A DNA stretch of 22,580 nucleotides from Coriobacteriia bacterium (GCA_003150175.1 QAKZ01000019.1:1-22580), one strand, 5' to 3'; positions 7,269 to 15,425 are shown, counted from the stretch's first letter. Translations and numbers: made by a program. The notes: generated by a model from the sequence alone, not told the origin.

Positions 7269-8036
7269 ATGCAAAAGAGATTCGTTTCTTGGAACGTCAA
7301 CGGCCTGCGCGCCGTCGTAAAGAAGGACCCGAGCTTCGCGGATGTCTTTGCCGCGCTCGACGCCGACGTGTTCGCAGTGCAGGAGACCAAGCTGCAGGCG
7401 GGCCAGCTCGAGCTCGACCTGCCGGGGTACACGCAGACCTGGAGCTTCGCCGATCGCAAGGGGTATTCCGGGACGGCCGTGTTCAGCCGCGAGGAGCCGC
7501 TGCAGGTCGTGCGGCAGATCGGATGTGCGTGCGCCGACGACGAGGGGCGCGTCTGCGCGCTCGAGTTCCCCGGGTTCTGGTTCGTCGACGTCTACACGCC
7601 CAACGCCAAAAACGAGCTCGCGCGGCTGGACGAGCGGCTCGAGTGGGACGGCGCCTACCGCGAGTTCCTCGTGGGCCTCGCCGCCCAGAAACCTGTGGTG
7701 ACCTGCGGCGACTTCAACGTCGCACACGAGGAGATCGACCTCAAGAACCCGAAGTCGAACCGCGGCAACGCCGGGTTCTCGGACGAGGAGCGCGCGAGCT
7801 TCGGGACGCTTCTGGACGCCGGCTTCACCGACACGTTCCGCGCGCAGCACCCCGACGCCACGGGCGCCTACAGCTGGTGGAGCTACCGCTTCAACGCGAG
7901 GAAGAACAACGCCGGCTGGCGCATCGACTACTTCCTGGTGAGCGACGACGTCGCCGACCGCGTGGTCGATACGAGCATCCACGACGAGGTCTTCGGCAGC
8001 GACCACTGCCCTGTCGAGCTCGTCATCGACCTGTAG
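7269..8036 (+). CDS. xth: Exodeoxyribonuclease III (AP endonuclease)
   Basis: This is a Mg-dependent nuclease of the endonuclease/exonuclease/phosphatase fold that cuts DNA 5' of abasic sites in base-excision repair. The 255 residues match the family (250-270). The motifs are in order: FVSWNVNGLRA at the N-terminus with the metal-binding Asn, QETKLQ with the metal Glu, VDVYTPNA, CGDFNVAHEEIDL with the catalytic Asp-Asn pair, GWRIDYFL and GSDHCPV with the terminal Asp-His. ATG 7269 is chosen over TTG 7257 because the protein match begins there; the ribosome binding site is weak (TGGGGA). It converges with the PHP gene across 61 very GC-rich bases with repeated CGGGGC and no clear terminator. 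Confidence 0.95.
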   Translation: MQKRFVSWNVNGLRAVVKKDPSFADVFAALDADVFAVQETKLQAGQLELDLPGYTQTWSFADRKGYSGTAVFSREEPLQVVRQIGCACADDEGRVCALEFPGFWFVDVYTPNAKNELARLDERLEWDGAYREFLVGLAAQKPVVTCGDFNVAHEEIDLKNPKSNRGNAGFSDEERASFGTLLDAGFTDTFRAQHPDATGAYSWWSYRFNARKNNAGWRIDYFLVSDDVADRVVDTSIHDEVFGSDHCPVELVIDL

Positions 8037-8097
8037 CAGCGGCCCGGGGCGGCCTCGGGGCGGCTCGCGGCCTGGGCCGGGGCCGGGGCGCGGTCCT

Positions 8098-8883
8098 CTA
8101 CCTCGACAGGAGCGAGAGGAACTTCTGGGCACTGGAGCAGGCGACGAGCTCCGCCGGGAAGTCGATGGACTCGAGGAGCTCCTTGGTCTTCGGGTAGACG
8201 CCGATGGAGGGCGCGATGTGCGCGTCCGAGCCGAAGCTGACCATGCAGCCGAGCTCCGCGCAGCGGCGCGCGACGTCCTCGCAGCGGCGCAGCGACTTGC
8301 GGATGTTCGAGGGCTTCGAGATGCTCGTCTCGTTGATCTCGATGAGCTTGCCGAGGTCGCGGGCGGCCTCGAGCACCGGGTCGAGCTCGAAGTCGACGCC
8401 CGAGCGGCCCACGTGCCCGAGGATGAGCACCTTCGGGTCCTGCAGGACGTTGATGTACATCTGGGTGTTCTGCGCGCGCGTGGCCTCGTCGCAGAAGTCG
8501 GAGCGGTGGATGCTCGCGATCACGTAGTCGCAGGAGTCGAAGCACTTCTCCTTAAGGGTGGACTCGCGGCGCGGCTCCTCGGTGATGTTCTCGTGCACCG
8601 GGATGTCCCAGCCAAAGAGGTGGCCCTCGGTGTCGACGATGTCGGCCTCGCAGCCGTGCAGGAGGCGCACGCCCATCCACTCGCGCGGCCAGACGGTCGT
8701 GTTGATGAAGAACTGGAAGTTCTTCAGAGTCTGCTCGTTGAAGAGCATGCACGAGAAATGGTCCGTGATGCCCAAGAGCTCGAGGTTCTGGGCGGCCGCG
8801 GCGCGCACGTCCTCCTCCACGGTCGAGTAGGCGTGGCGCGAGAAGAGCGTGTGCGTGTGCACATCGCAGGCGATGCGAATCAT
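8098..8883 (-). CDS. PHP-domain phosphoesterase (YcdX/HisK-like)
   Basis: PHP proteins are metal-dependent phosphoesterases of a distorted TIM-barrel fold, most similar here to the YcdX-type phosphatases. The 261 residues start at ATG 8883 after GGAGG with good spacing. Metal ligands are visible in order: DVHTHTLFSRHAYS (7-20) with the HxH pair and third His, GITDHFS, a Glu in GCEADI, the His in ASIHRSD, the His in LGHVGR, and SDAHIA near the C-terminus. The set is complete, so the enzyme should be active. It lies between exonuclease III (convergent) and the ABC binding protein and is transcribed alone. The physiological substrate cannot be told. Confidence 0.88.
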   Translation of the reverse strand: MIRIACDVHTHTLFSRHAYSTVEEDVRAAAAQNLELLGITDHFSCMLFNEQTLKNFQFFINTTVWPREWMGVRLLHGCEADIVDTEGHLFGWDIPVHENITEEPRRESTLKEKCFDSCDYVIASIHRSDFCDEATRAQNTQMYINVLQDPKVLILGHVGRSGVDFELDPVLEAARDLGKLIEINETSISKPSNIRKSLRRCEDVARRCAELGCMVSFGSDAHIAPSIGVYPKTKELLESIDFPAELVACSSAQKFLSLLSR

Positions 8884-8940
8884 GGGTAGGCCTCCAAGCT
8901 GGCGTTTATCGGCCACCATTGTAGGTCAGGCGACAACGAA

Positions 8941-8991
8941 GGACGGGCACGAACCTTCCGGCGCGTTTTCCCGGAAAGCCCGTGCCCGTCC
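8941..8991 (-). terminator. Terminator of the binding-protein gene, GGACGGGC family
   Basis: GGACGGGCACG (8941-8951) pairs perfectly with CGTGCCCGTCC (8981-8991), and TTCCGG (8956-8961) pairs with CCGGAA (8971-8976) inside. It lies 25 bases past the stop of the gene that ends at 9016. The T-run on the minus strand is weak (TTCGTT). Another copy of the same design lies at 21424-21473. Confidence 0.65.
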
Positions 8992-9015
8992 ACAAGTCGC
9001 CGTCGGCCAGAAGCG

Positions 9016-9918
9016 CTACTTCGCGGAGGGCTCCACGACGAGGGTGTCCTCGTAGTCGGAACCGTAGGTGTCCTTCAGCGTCTTCTCGTAGTCGGAGTGG
9101 AAGAACTTCTTTGCGCCGAGGTCGTTGAGCTCGTTGTTGACCCAGTCGAGCAGCTCAGAGTTGCCCTTGGCGACGGCCGGGGCGATGGTGTCCTTGTCGC
9201 CGAGCTCGTCGATGCCCACGACGTACTCGTCGCTGCCGGAGGCCTTGGCGAAGGCGATGACCTCGGTGTTGTCGTTGGCCCAGACGGCGTCCTTGTTGTT
9301 CTCGAACGCGGTCTTCGCGGCGGCGTAGGTGTCGTACTTCTCGAGCTTGAGGTCGGGGTTGTGCTTGGTCAGATAGGTCTCGGCCGTGGTGCCCGAGATT
9401 ACGATGACGGTACGGTCGCCCACCTGCGAGAGGTCGGTCACGACGTTGTCCTTGTGCGAGACGACACCGAGGGCGACGTTCATGTAGGGCTCGGCGAAGT
9501 CGACCTTCTCGGCGCGCTCGTCGGTCACGGTGAAGTTGGCGAGGATGAGGTCGACCTTGTTGGTCTCGAGGTACTCGACGCGGTTGGCCGCCTCGGTCGA
9601 GACGAACTCCACGTCGACGCCCAGGTCGGTGCCGATCTGGCGGGCGAGTTCGACGTCATAGCCCTGGTACTCGCCGTTCTCGTCGACGAAGCCGAAGGGG
9701 CTCTTGTCCGAAAAGACGCCGATGACGATCTTGCCGGAGTTCTTGATGTCGTCGAGGGAGCGGAAGCCAGACTGGTTGGAAGCGCCGGAATCGGAGCCGG
9801 AGTTGCCGCTGTCGGTAGTGGCGCTGATGCTGCATCCGCCGAGGACGATGGAGCCCAGAAGCGCGACGGTGGTCGCGGCGGTCGTGAGGAAGTGCCTACG
9901 GGAAATGCTGGTTGCCAT
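9016..9918 (-). CDS. Amino-acid ABC transporter substrate-binding lipoprotein, CjaA/PEB1-like (probably cysteine/cystine or a related amino acid)
   Basis: This extracytoplasmic binding protein of polar-amino-acid uptake has 300 residues from ATG 9918, which follows GGAGAG. The signal peptide has a twin-arginine start (SRRHFL, 6-11), a hydrophobic stretch and a lipobox LGGC with Cys29, so it is lipid-anchored. A Ser/Gly/Asn linker follows to about 50. The mature part is a SBP_bac_3 domain; GVFSDKSPFGFVDENG, EAANRVEYLETNKVD, LANFTVTDERAEKVDFAEPY and IDELGDKDTIAPAV closely resemble the Campylobacter CjaA/PEB1 proteins that bind cysteine or aspartate/glutamate. The permeases and ATPase lie divergently across a 479-base regulatory gap. 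Substrate is inferred from remembered family resemblance, not from tested residues. Confidence 0.9.
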   Translation of the reverse strand: MATSISRRHFLTTAATTVALLGSIVLGGCSISATTDSGNSGSDSGASNQSGFRSLDDIKNSGKIVIGVFSDKSPFGFVDENGEYQGYDVELARQIGTDLGVDVEFVSTEAANRVEYLETNKVDLILANFTVTDERAEKVDFAEPYMNVALGVVSHKDNVVTDLSQVGDRTVIVISGTTAETYLTKHNPDLKLEKYDTYAAAKTAFENNKDAVWANDNTEVIAFAKASGSDEYVVGIDELGDKDTIAPAVAKGNSELLDWVNNELNDLGAKKFFHSDYEKTLKDTYGSDYEDTLVVEPSAK

Positions 9919-9984
9919 GATGTTCTCTCCTTGTGGTTTTGCCGCGACGCTTTGGTCGCGCGGCGCTTTGCAATGGCGTGGATG

Positions 9985-10023
9985 AGTAGAGCACCTAATT
10001 CCTAGCGGAACAATAGGAATTAG
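9985..10023 (-). promoter_or_regulatory. Promoter with overlapping palindromic operator for the binding-protein gene
   Basis: On the minus strand TTGTTC (10013-10008), a 17-base spacer and TCTACT (9990-9985) form a plausible promoter. A perfect palindrome, CTAATTCCTA / TAGGAATTAG (9995-10004 and 10014-10023, 9-base gap), covers its -35 and spacer, which suggests a repressor site. The AATTCC/GGAATT half-sites recall those of CymR, the Rrf2-type cysteine regulator of Firmicutes, but the full CymR consensus is not met. Confidence 0.45.
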
Positions 10024-10089
10024 TGTTACGAAATGAGGTCTTTCGGAAAACACTGCGTCTACCTGCGAATATATGGAATTCAGGCTTTT

Positions 10090-10105
10090 CGATAATGAGT
10101 TATCG
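10090..10105. promoter_or_regulatory. Short perfect palindrome in the transporter intergenic region
   Basis: CGATAA and TTATCG flank a 4-base gap, with TTTT before and CAAAA after. It is suited to a dimeric DNA-binding protein. It lies between the two divergent promoters in a stretch of otherwise unassigned AT-rich DNA (10024-10164). Confidence 0.35.
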
Positions 10106-10164
10106 CAAAATACGTTGCATCTTCGCGACTACGCGAGCGTGCTCAAAATGCCGGCCGCGTAAAT

Positions 10165-10292
10165 GAAGTCGCAAAAATAAACGACTTAATTTGGAATCGT
10201 CGGGTATCAGGGTTGTTTTGAGGCTACTTTTCAAGGAAATCGACCTGCGATACTCCCCGACTCCACATTAAGTCGTTTATTTTTGCGACTTC
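10165..10292. repeat. Inverted repeat with 26-bp perfect arms, each containing its own dyad
   Basis: Bases 10165-10190 are the exact reverse complement of 10267-10292; similarity continues inward with a few mismatches to about 10208 and 10249. Each arm also holds AAGTCG-N10-CGACTT, an imperfect palindrome spanning a CAAAAATAAA core. The element covers 128 bases between the transporter promoters. It could be a pair of operators, a small MITE-like insertion or a folded leader; no coding frame is seen. Confidence 0.85.
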
Positions 10293-10338
10293 GCGACATG
10301 CCTTCCGCTTGTCGCCCGTGTTACGAAGCCGACAATCC

Positions 10339-10369
10339 TTAATTCCTAGCCGTAAGATAGGTTTATAGT
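10339..10369 (+). promoter_or_regulatory. Promoter region of the permease-ATPase operon with a second TAATTCCTA box
   Basis: TATAGT (10364-10369) is a good -10 box. At 17 bases its -35 position falls within TTAATTCCTA (10339-10348), the same block as in the operator of the divergent binding-protein gene. CCGACA and TAAGAT with 18 bases between is an alternative pair. The shared block suggests common control of both arms of the transporter. Confidence 0.45.
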
Positions 10370-10397
10370 CGCCCTCACACAAATGAGGGGGTTTGTT

Positions 10398-11057
10398 TTG
10401 GACTTGCCGGCAATGGCGGAGTACCTTCCGCTGTACAAAGACGCGGCGTTGCTCACGGTGGGCATCGGCTGGGCGGGCATCGCCGGGTCGGTCGTCATCG
10501 GTCTCACGGCCGCGTTCGTGATTCACTTCCGCATACCCGTAGCCCGGCAGCTCTGCCGCGCTTACGTGGAGCTCTTTCGCGATACGCCGCTGCTCATCCA
10601 GCTGTTCTTCTTCTACCTCGGCCTTCCCCGCTTCGGCCTCTCCATAACGCCGCAGCTTTGTGGAGCGCTCGGGCTGGCGCTCCACGGCGGCGCCTACATG
10701 GCCGAGTCGTTCCGCTCGGGCTTCGAGTCGGTCGAAACTATCCAACGCAAGAGTTCCCTCGCGCTTGGCCTTACCAGCCTGCAGGCCGCCCGATACGTCA
10801 TCCTCCCGCAGACAGTAACCCTCGCCTTCCCGAGCTTCGTCGCCAACGTGATCTTCCTGCTCAAAGAAACCAGCGTGTTCTCGGCCATCAGCCTCATGGA
10901 CCTCATGTTCGTGACCAAGAACCTCATGGGCCTCTACTACCGCACGACCGAGTGCCTGCTTATGCTTGTCTTCTTTTACCTGGCCATCCTCCTGCCCGTA
11001 AGCATCGTCGGCAGCGTCATCGAGAGGAGGCTGCGCTATGCAAGCTTTGGGGATTGA
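10398..11057 (+). CDS. Amino-acid ABC transporter permease, first subunit
   Basis: This is an integral membrane subunit of the HisM/GlnP family that forms the channel with the second permease. I chose TTG 10398 because AGGGGG lies six bases before it; ATG 10383 is in frame but has no site, and that AGGGGG is inside it. The result is 219 residues with about five hydrophobic segments, from ALLTVGIGWAGIAGSVVIGL to LLMLVFFYLAILLPVSIVG. The EAA-type cytoplasmic loop that docks the ATPase is seen as LALGLTSLQAARYVILPQ, and LFRDTPLLIQL is the family motif near the second helix. Its end overlaps the next permease start by 20 bases. It is the first gene of the plus-strand operon. Confidence 0.9.
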   Translation: MDLPAMAEYLPLYKDAALLTVGIGWAGIAGSVVIGLTAAFVIHFRIPVARQLCRAYVELFRDTPLLIQLFFFYLGLPRFGLSITPQLCGALGLALHGGAYMAESFRSGFESVETIQRKSSLALGLTSLQAARYVILPQTVTLAFPSFVANVIFLLKETSVFSAISLMDLMFVTKNLMGLYYRTTECLLMLVFFYLAILLPVSIVGSVIERRLRYASFGD

Positions 11058-11711
11058 CGTCCTGTTTAAGGGAACCAACCTGCTGCGCCTGCTGCAGGGA
11101 CTGTGGATCGCCGTGCAGATCAGCGGCATCAGCGTGGCGCTCTCGCTCGTGCTGGGCGTGCTCGTGGGCATCTTTATGATGTGGCAAAACACGGTGGCGC
11201 GCGCCGTCAGCCGCCTCTACCTCGAGATTGTCCGCATCATGCCGCAGCTCGCCCTTCTGTACATCGTGTTCTTCGGGGCCACGCGCGTGCTCGGAGTCAA
11301 CCTCACCGCCGAGTTCTCCGCCATCATCGTCTTCACCTTCTGGGGCACCGGCGAGATGGGCGACCTCGTCCGCGGCGCCCTTGCGAGCACCCCGCGCCAC
11401 CAGTACGAGAGCGCCGCCGCCCTCGGGCTCACCCGCGCGCAGTCGTATCGCCACGTCATCATCCCGCAGGCCATCCGGCGCCTCGTGCCCGCCGCGATCA
11501 ACCTCATAACGCGCATGGTCAAAACCACGTCGCTCTGCTCATGATCGGCATCATCGAGATGATGAAGGCCGGCCAGCAGATCATCGAGGCCAACCGCATG
11601 ACCTCGCCGAACGCCGTCTTCGGCGTCTACGGCACCATCATGCTGCTGTACTTCGCCGTGTGCTGGCCCATCAGCCTGCTCGCGAACCACCTGTCAAAGA
11701 AATGGAATTAG
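11038..11711 (+). pseudogene. Amino-acid ABC transporter permease, second subunit, with a single-base frameshift
   Basis: This is the partner permease of the HisM/GlnP family. ATG 11038 follows AGGAGG. The first frame gives 168 residues with TM helices and an intact EAA loop (ESAAALGLTRAQSYRHVIIPQA), reading to MVKTTSLCS and a TGA at 11542-11544. Family-like sequence then continues in the -1 frame from about 11535 (LLMIGIIEMMKAGQQIIE) to the TAA at 11711, adding one more TM helix. Restoring one base near 11532-11535 (CTCCTGCTC for CTCTGCTC) gives a normal permease of about 224 residues. No long homopolymer or slippery heptamer is present. ATG 11541 overlaps the stop as ATGA, but has no binding site. 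It may be a sequencing error or a real mutation. Confidence 0.85.
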
Positions 11712-11721
11712 GGGACCGAAT

Positions 11722-12492
11722 ATGAGCAACAAGAAGGACGTTCTGCTCCAGGTCGAGCACCTTCACAAGGCGTATGGCGACCACGTTGTCCTCAACGACG
11801 TCTCGCTTGAGGTCGAGCGCGGAGAGGTCATCGTGATCATCGGCCCCTCGGGCTGCGGGAAATCGACCTTCCTACGCTGCCTGAACGCACTCGAGCCCAT
11901 CCAGGGCGGAAAGGTGTCCGTGGCAGGCAAATCCGTCGACGGCAGCGAGCGGGACCTCGTTGAGCTGCGGCAAAAGGTCGGCATGGTGTTCCAGAGCTAC
12001 GACCTCTTTCCCCACATGACCGTGCTCGGCAATATCACGCTCGCCCCCATGAAGGCCCGCGGGTTGGCGCGGGAAACGGCCGAGGCGCAGGCGCGGGCGC
12101 TGCTCGAGCGCGTCGGCCTCGCCGAAAAGGCGGACAGCTATCCCCGGCAGCTCTCCGGTGGCCAGAAGCAGCGTGTGGCCATCGCCCGCGCGCTCGCCAT
12201 GGAGCCCGAGATCCTGCTGCTCGACGAGGTGACCGCGGCGCTCGACCCCGAGATGGTGCGCGAGGTCCTCGACGTCATTCTCGACCTGGCCCGCGAAGGA
12301 AAGACGATGCTCATCGTCACCCACGAGATGCAGTTCGCGCGCGCCGTCGCCGACCGCGTGCTCTTCTTCGACGGCGGCGGGATCGTGGAGCAGGACATCC
12401 CCGAGCGCTTCTTTGCGCACCCGTCCACGGAGCGCGCGCAGCGCTTCCTCAACACGTTCGAGTTCGACGCGGTCCGCAAGCACAACGCATAG
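11722..12492 (+). CDS. Amino-acid ABC transporter ATP-binding protein
   Basis: This cytoplasmic ATPase of the GlnQ/HisP family drives the divergent amino-acid importer. The 256 residues from ATG 11722 (after GGGGA) show a full set of motifs: Walker A GPSGCGKST (41-49), Q-loop VFQSYDLFPHMTVL, signature LSGGQKQRVAIARALA, Walker B ILLLDEVTAALDPE and H-loop VTHEMQFA. Walker B has DEVTAALDPE where many relatives have DEPTSALDPE, a common variation. It is the last gene of the operon, 10 bases after the second permease, and is followed by a strong bidirectional terminator. Confidence 0.96.
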   Translation: MSNKKDVLLQVEHLHKAYGDHVVLNDVSLEVERGEVIVIIGPSGCGKSTFLRCLNALEPIQGGKVSVAGKSVDGSERDLVELRQKVGMVFQSYDLFPHMTVLGNITLAPMKARGLARETAEAQARALLERVGLAEKADSYPRQLSGGQKQRVAIARALAMEPEILLLDEVTAALDPEMVREVLDVILDLAREGKTMLIVTHEMQFARAVADRVLFFDGGGIVEQDIPERFFAHPSTERAQRFLNTFEFDAVRKHNA

Positions 12493-12506
12493 CCGCGATG
12501 CATAGC

Positions 12507-12551
12507 AATAAGAGCCAGGCTCGAAACACCAACTCGAGCCTGGCCCTTATT
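12507..12551. terminator. Bidirectional terminator between the ABC operon and the surface-protein gene
   Basis: AATAAG + GCCAGGCTCGA (12507-12524) pairs with TCGAGCCTGGC + CTTATT (12534-12551) around a 9-base loop, with one mismatched base pair (12513/12545). A and T tracts on both sides let it work for both converging transcripts. Confidence 0.85.
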
Positions 12552-12581
12552 TATGGTCTAGCTACGGCCTACGGCTGCGCA

Positions 12582-14600
12582 TTATTTCTCACGGCGACGT
12601 GCCTTCACGCCTAGGGCGATCGCGGCGGCTCCCCCGGCAAGAAGTGCCGGCGCAGCCGCGAAGCTCTCGTCGCCCGTCTGCGGGACGCTCTTCTTTACCT
12701 GTTTCTTTGCGGGCTTGTTCGTTGTGTCAGACGGGGTGTCCTTCTTGACCTCCTCGGACGGAGTCGCAGGAGTCCCGGGATTCTTGGTCCACTTGCCGTA
12801 GAGCGTCATGGAGCCGGTCAGGGGCGTGCCGTCGACCCACTGGGTGGTGCAGGCATCGTCGGTGAACCAGCCAGCGAAGGTGTAGCCATCGATGCCCTTC
12901 TGGACCTTGGCAGTGTAGGGAGCGTAAAGCTCGAGCTCAGTATCGGCGTCGGGGACCTTGGCACCCTCGGGAGCGTCGCCGACGTACTTGTAGTCGACGC
13001 TCACAAGACCGTGTGCCGCCTTGAAGGCAACCTCGCCCTCGTACGTCCTAGGCTGGGCCGCCTCAACGTACTTGGTTTCGCCGTGAGCGGACCAGCGAGA
13101 GTCCTTCCCGTCAACGTACCAGCCGTCAATCGTGTGGCTGCAGCCTCCAAAGCCGGCAAGAATATCCTTGTGGGTATTGCCGATGGTGATTTTGCCACTC
13201 TTCTCGACATAAACGTCGTCGCCGGCAAGAGCAGCGTTGTTGTTTTCGATCACGGCGGAATCGGGAAGCGTAAGGCTAGCGCCCGAACGGACAACAACGC
13301 CGCCGCCCATCTGGGCGAGGTCCCGCTTTGATGCGCAATTCTCCTGAGATGCATCGTTGCCGGTAACCATAAGGCTGGAACCTTCGGCAAACGTCGCCTG
13401 GGCACCGCTGTCAAGGAAGAGACCCGTGACCTTGTTGCCCGTGATGGAAATACTGGAGGCTGAATCGACATCGAGCGTCGCGTTGGCCTTCATCAAGCGC
13501 ATGCCGGCATTCCAGTAGCTCGTGCCCTTGGTGCCGGAGATCTGAACGTTCGCGCTCTTGAACTCGCCCTTGCCGGTGAAGATGATTCCCGTGAGACCGT
13601 TGTTGCTGGCCGTAACCGTAGAGCTATCGATGGTGAGGTTACCTGCAGAAAGGCCATGAGAGCCGTTGCCCGAGAAGTCAACCACGGAATCGTTCTTGAT
13701 ATTGAAATGCGAGCCGTTCGAGCCGTTACCGGTGGAGTTCACGACGTTGACATAAGAGCCGTCAATCGTGGCGTAGAAAGTGCCCGTGAAGCCAGAACGG
13801 TTGTGGTCGGAGGTGTAGGTAGAGCCTCCCGTGATGTTCACGTTGTAGCCACCGTCACCACCGTCCCATTCGAGGGCGTCCTGCTTGTAGTTTTTAATCG
13901 TGAGGTTCGAGCCATTCGTAATGTTCAGCTTGTTGTTGCTGCAGAAGTAGATGGCATGCACGTTGCTGGCGGTATCGGTGCCGTCCATGGTAAGCGTAGC
14001 GCCATCGAGCGTGAGCGAGGCATCCTTGCTCGCGCACACAGACATCCATTTCCACTCGTCGGTATACGGAGTGGAGCCGATGCCGTTCATAGTCACGTTA
14101 ACGTTCTTGAACGTCAGCGCCTTACCCCAAAGGGCAATGCCCTTGTCGTTGAACTCCAGCGTGTTGCCATTGCCGTCGATGGTGAGATTCTTGCTCAGGT
14201 TAAGGCCGGCGGTCTCGGCTTTCTTGCACAAAACGATGGTCTCACCATCCTTGGCGGCAGCAACAGCCTCGTCGAAAGTCGCATAGCCGGTCTCGCCAAT
14301 CTTTGCCACGGGATTGGCAACGGGAGCCTTCGCCTCGGGAGCGGCGGCCGACTCGTCGCTCAGGGCAACGGCGGAGACTGCAGAGACGACAGCGTCATCG
14401 CTGGGCGCGGCGTCAGCATCGGCGGCAGCGTCGTCAGCAACGTCGGCGGCGGGATCCTCGGCATCGGCGGACTGGGTAGCGGCGGGAGCTGTGGCGGTCA
14501 GCTCGTCGGCGTTCACCGTCGCGGGAGCGAGGGCGCCCAGAGATGCGACCAGGCCCGCAGCGATCACGGCAGCGGCTGCGCTCGTACGGTTCATCTTCAT
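12582..14600 (-). CDS. Sortase-anchored surface protein with right-handed beta-helix and VPQTG signal
   Basis: This is a 672-residue wall-anchored protein. ATG 14600 follows GGAGAGG. A Sec signal peptide spans 1-31 (hydrophobic, ending VNA). An acidic Ala/Asp-rich stretch follows to about 103, then TGYATFDEAVAAAKDGETIVL, the usual entry to a pectate-lyase-like parallel beta-helix. Many short repeats follow (LTIDGNGN, ISGTKGTS, ITNGSNLT and the like) to about 470. Next is an InlB B-repeat/Flg_new-like module (GYTFAGWF...LYGKW, about 572-604), a Lys/Pro/Thr wall spacer, and the sorting signal VPQTG (639-643), hydrophobic segment and RRREK end. GC is visibly lower than in the flanks. No catalytic site is evident, so it is more likely an adhesin than an enzyme. 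No sortase is in this window. Confidence 0.9.
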   Translation of the reverse strand: MKMNRTSAAAAVIAAGLVASLGALAPATVNADELTATAPAATQSADAEDPAADVADDAAADADAAPSDDAVVSAVSAVALSDESAAAPEAKAPVANPVAKIGETGYATFDEAVAAAKDGETIVLCKKAETAGLNLSKNLTIDGNGNTLEFNDKGIALWGKALTFKNVNVTMNGIGSTPYTDEWKWMSVCASKDASLTLDGATLTMDGTDTASNVHAIYFCSNNKLNITNGSNLTIKNYKQDALEWDGGDGGYNVNITGGSTYTSDHNRSGFTGTFYATIDGSYVNVVNSTGNGSNGSHFNIKNDSVVDFSGNGSHGLSAGNLTIDSSTVTASNNGLTGIIFTGKGEFKSANVQISGTKGTSYWNAGMRLMKANATLDVDSASSISITGNKVTGLFLDSGAQATFAEGSSLMVTGNDASQENCASKRDLAQMGGGVVVRSGASLTLPDSAVIENNNAALAGDDVYVEKSGKITIGNTHKDILAGFGGCSHTIDGWYVDGKDSRWSAHGETKYVEAAQPRTYEGEVAFKAAHGLVSVDYKYVGDAPEGAKVPDADTELELYAPYTAKVQKGIDGYTFAGWFTDDACTTQWVDGTPLTGSMTLYGKWTKNPGTPATPSEEVKKDTPSDTTNKPAKKQVKKSVPQTGDESFAAAPALLAGGAAAIALGVKARRREK

Positions 14601-15069
14601 TTCCTCTCCTTTTGACGAGCGACGGCGCGCGTAGACGTCGAGCCGCTTTTAGAGTCGTAATTGCTTGTTCTTTTGCAAAAGGAGCTGAAAGTGTGTCCTC
14701 AAGGTTGATTGTTTTATGTCTCAGATGCACGAACTGAGGGTTCGGTTTTCCTGGAGCATCGAATTGATTATTTGAGAGGAGTAGTCGGATAGCCGTGAAC
14801 AAATAAACCAGTTCGAGGTGAAAGCCGGATTCCATTCGGCCAGGAATTTCAATTCGAATGTCCGTGTGGGTATCAACAATTACTCCCGGGGGTATTTTTT
14901 CTAATTACGATTTATATTTATAGATATTTTGGCATTCATAGTATTTCCACATTTATTTCTTACCCCTCTAGCTTGATTAATGTGGAATGTACCCCCTCCT
15001 TTTGAATTTCCTTCTTGTAACTCCAATACTTATTCGTCTGCGTCAAACAGTCTTCGGAGTGGAGTTAGA
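14601..15069. other. AT-rich intergenic region between surface-protein gene and winged-helix gene
   Basis: This region of 469 bases holds the divergent promoters of the two genes, but hexamers cannot be fixed with confidence. The AT-richest part is 14889-14970. GGGGGTATTTTTT lies at about 14888-14900, and TACCCCCT (14990-14997) recurs near the promoter of the paralogous gene at 15513. No protein-like frame was recognised here. Confidence 0.5.
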
Positions 15070-15384
15070 ATGTGTAATTCTACCGGGAGGAATACACGCC
15101 TCTCGTTAAGCCCTTCTCAAAAACAAATCCTGCGGCACATAGCCGCTTCTGACGATGACAAAGGCATTTCGATCAGCAAGCGTGAGCTTGCCGAGCAGCT
15201 TGACTATTCCTTCGCCACGATTGAAAACGGTCTTCGCGTTCTGCGCGTTAAGGGCCTTGTACGCGCCAAGGCGGAGCACAACGACGATGGCGGTCAGGTT
15301 GCCAACCTCTACCGCCTGACGGCCATATGCAGGCGAAATCTCACAACTCTGCTCGGGGGCGCGCCCGCCAATCCGCGACCGTAG
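15070..15384 (+). CDS. Small winged-helix DNA-binding protein
   Basis: The 104 residues start at ATG 15070 after GGAG; a longer frame from 14980 has no ribosome site and reads unlike protein. The core LSPSQKQILRHIA...SKRELAEQLDYSFATIENGLRVLRVKGLV is a winged helix-turn-helix, with the recognition helix around YSFATIENGLRVLR, and the wing ends in GGQVANLYRLTA. The closest relative in view is the convergent gene ending at 15513, which shares the plan and the GGQVANxYxLTA ending. It lies beside the surface-protein gene, divergent from it, so a regulatory role there is possible. The exact family is not recognised; wings of this type also occur in replication-initiator-like proteins. Confidence 0.75.
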   Translation: MCNSTGRNTRLSLSPSQKQILRHIAASDDDKGISISKRELAEQLDYSFATIENGLRVLRVKGLVRAKAEHNDDGGQVANLYRLTAICRRNLTTLLGGAPANPRP

Positions 15385-15425
15385 GGCTCGCTCTCGCCAA
15401 ACTCCCGTATACGGCATGCTTCTCT

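Noticed and set aside
6174..8132. A long minus-strand extension of the sirtuin frame (903 residues in all)
   Set aside because: It runs antisense through the patatin-like and exonuclease III genes, both of which have complete active sites, and the sirtuin has a perfect ribosome binding site at its own ATG 6173.
11525..11545. Programmed -1 ribosomal frameshifting in the second permease
   Set aside because: There is no X-XXY-YYZ slippery heptamer and no evident downstream pseudoknot; ABC permeases are not known to use it.
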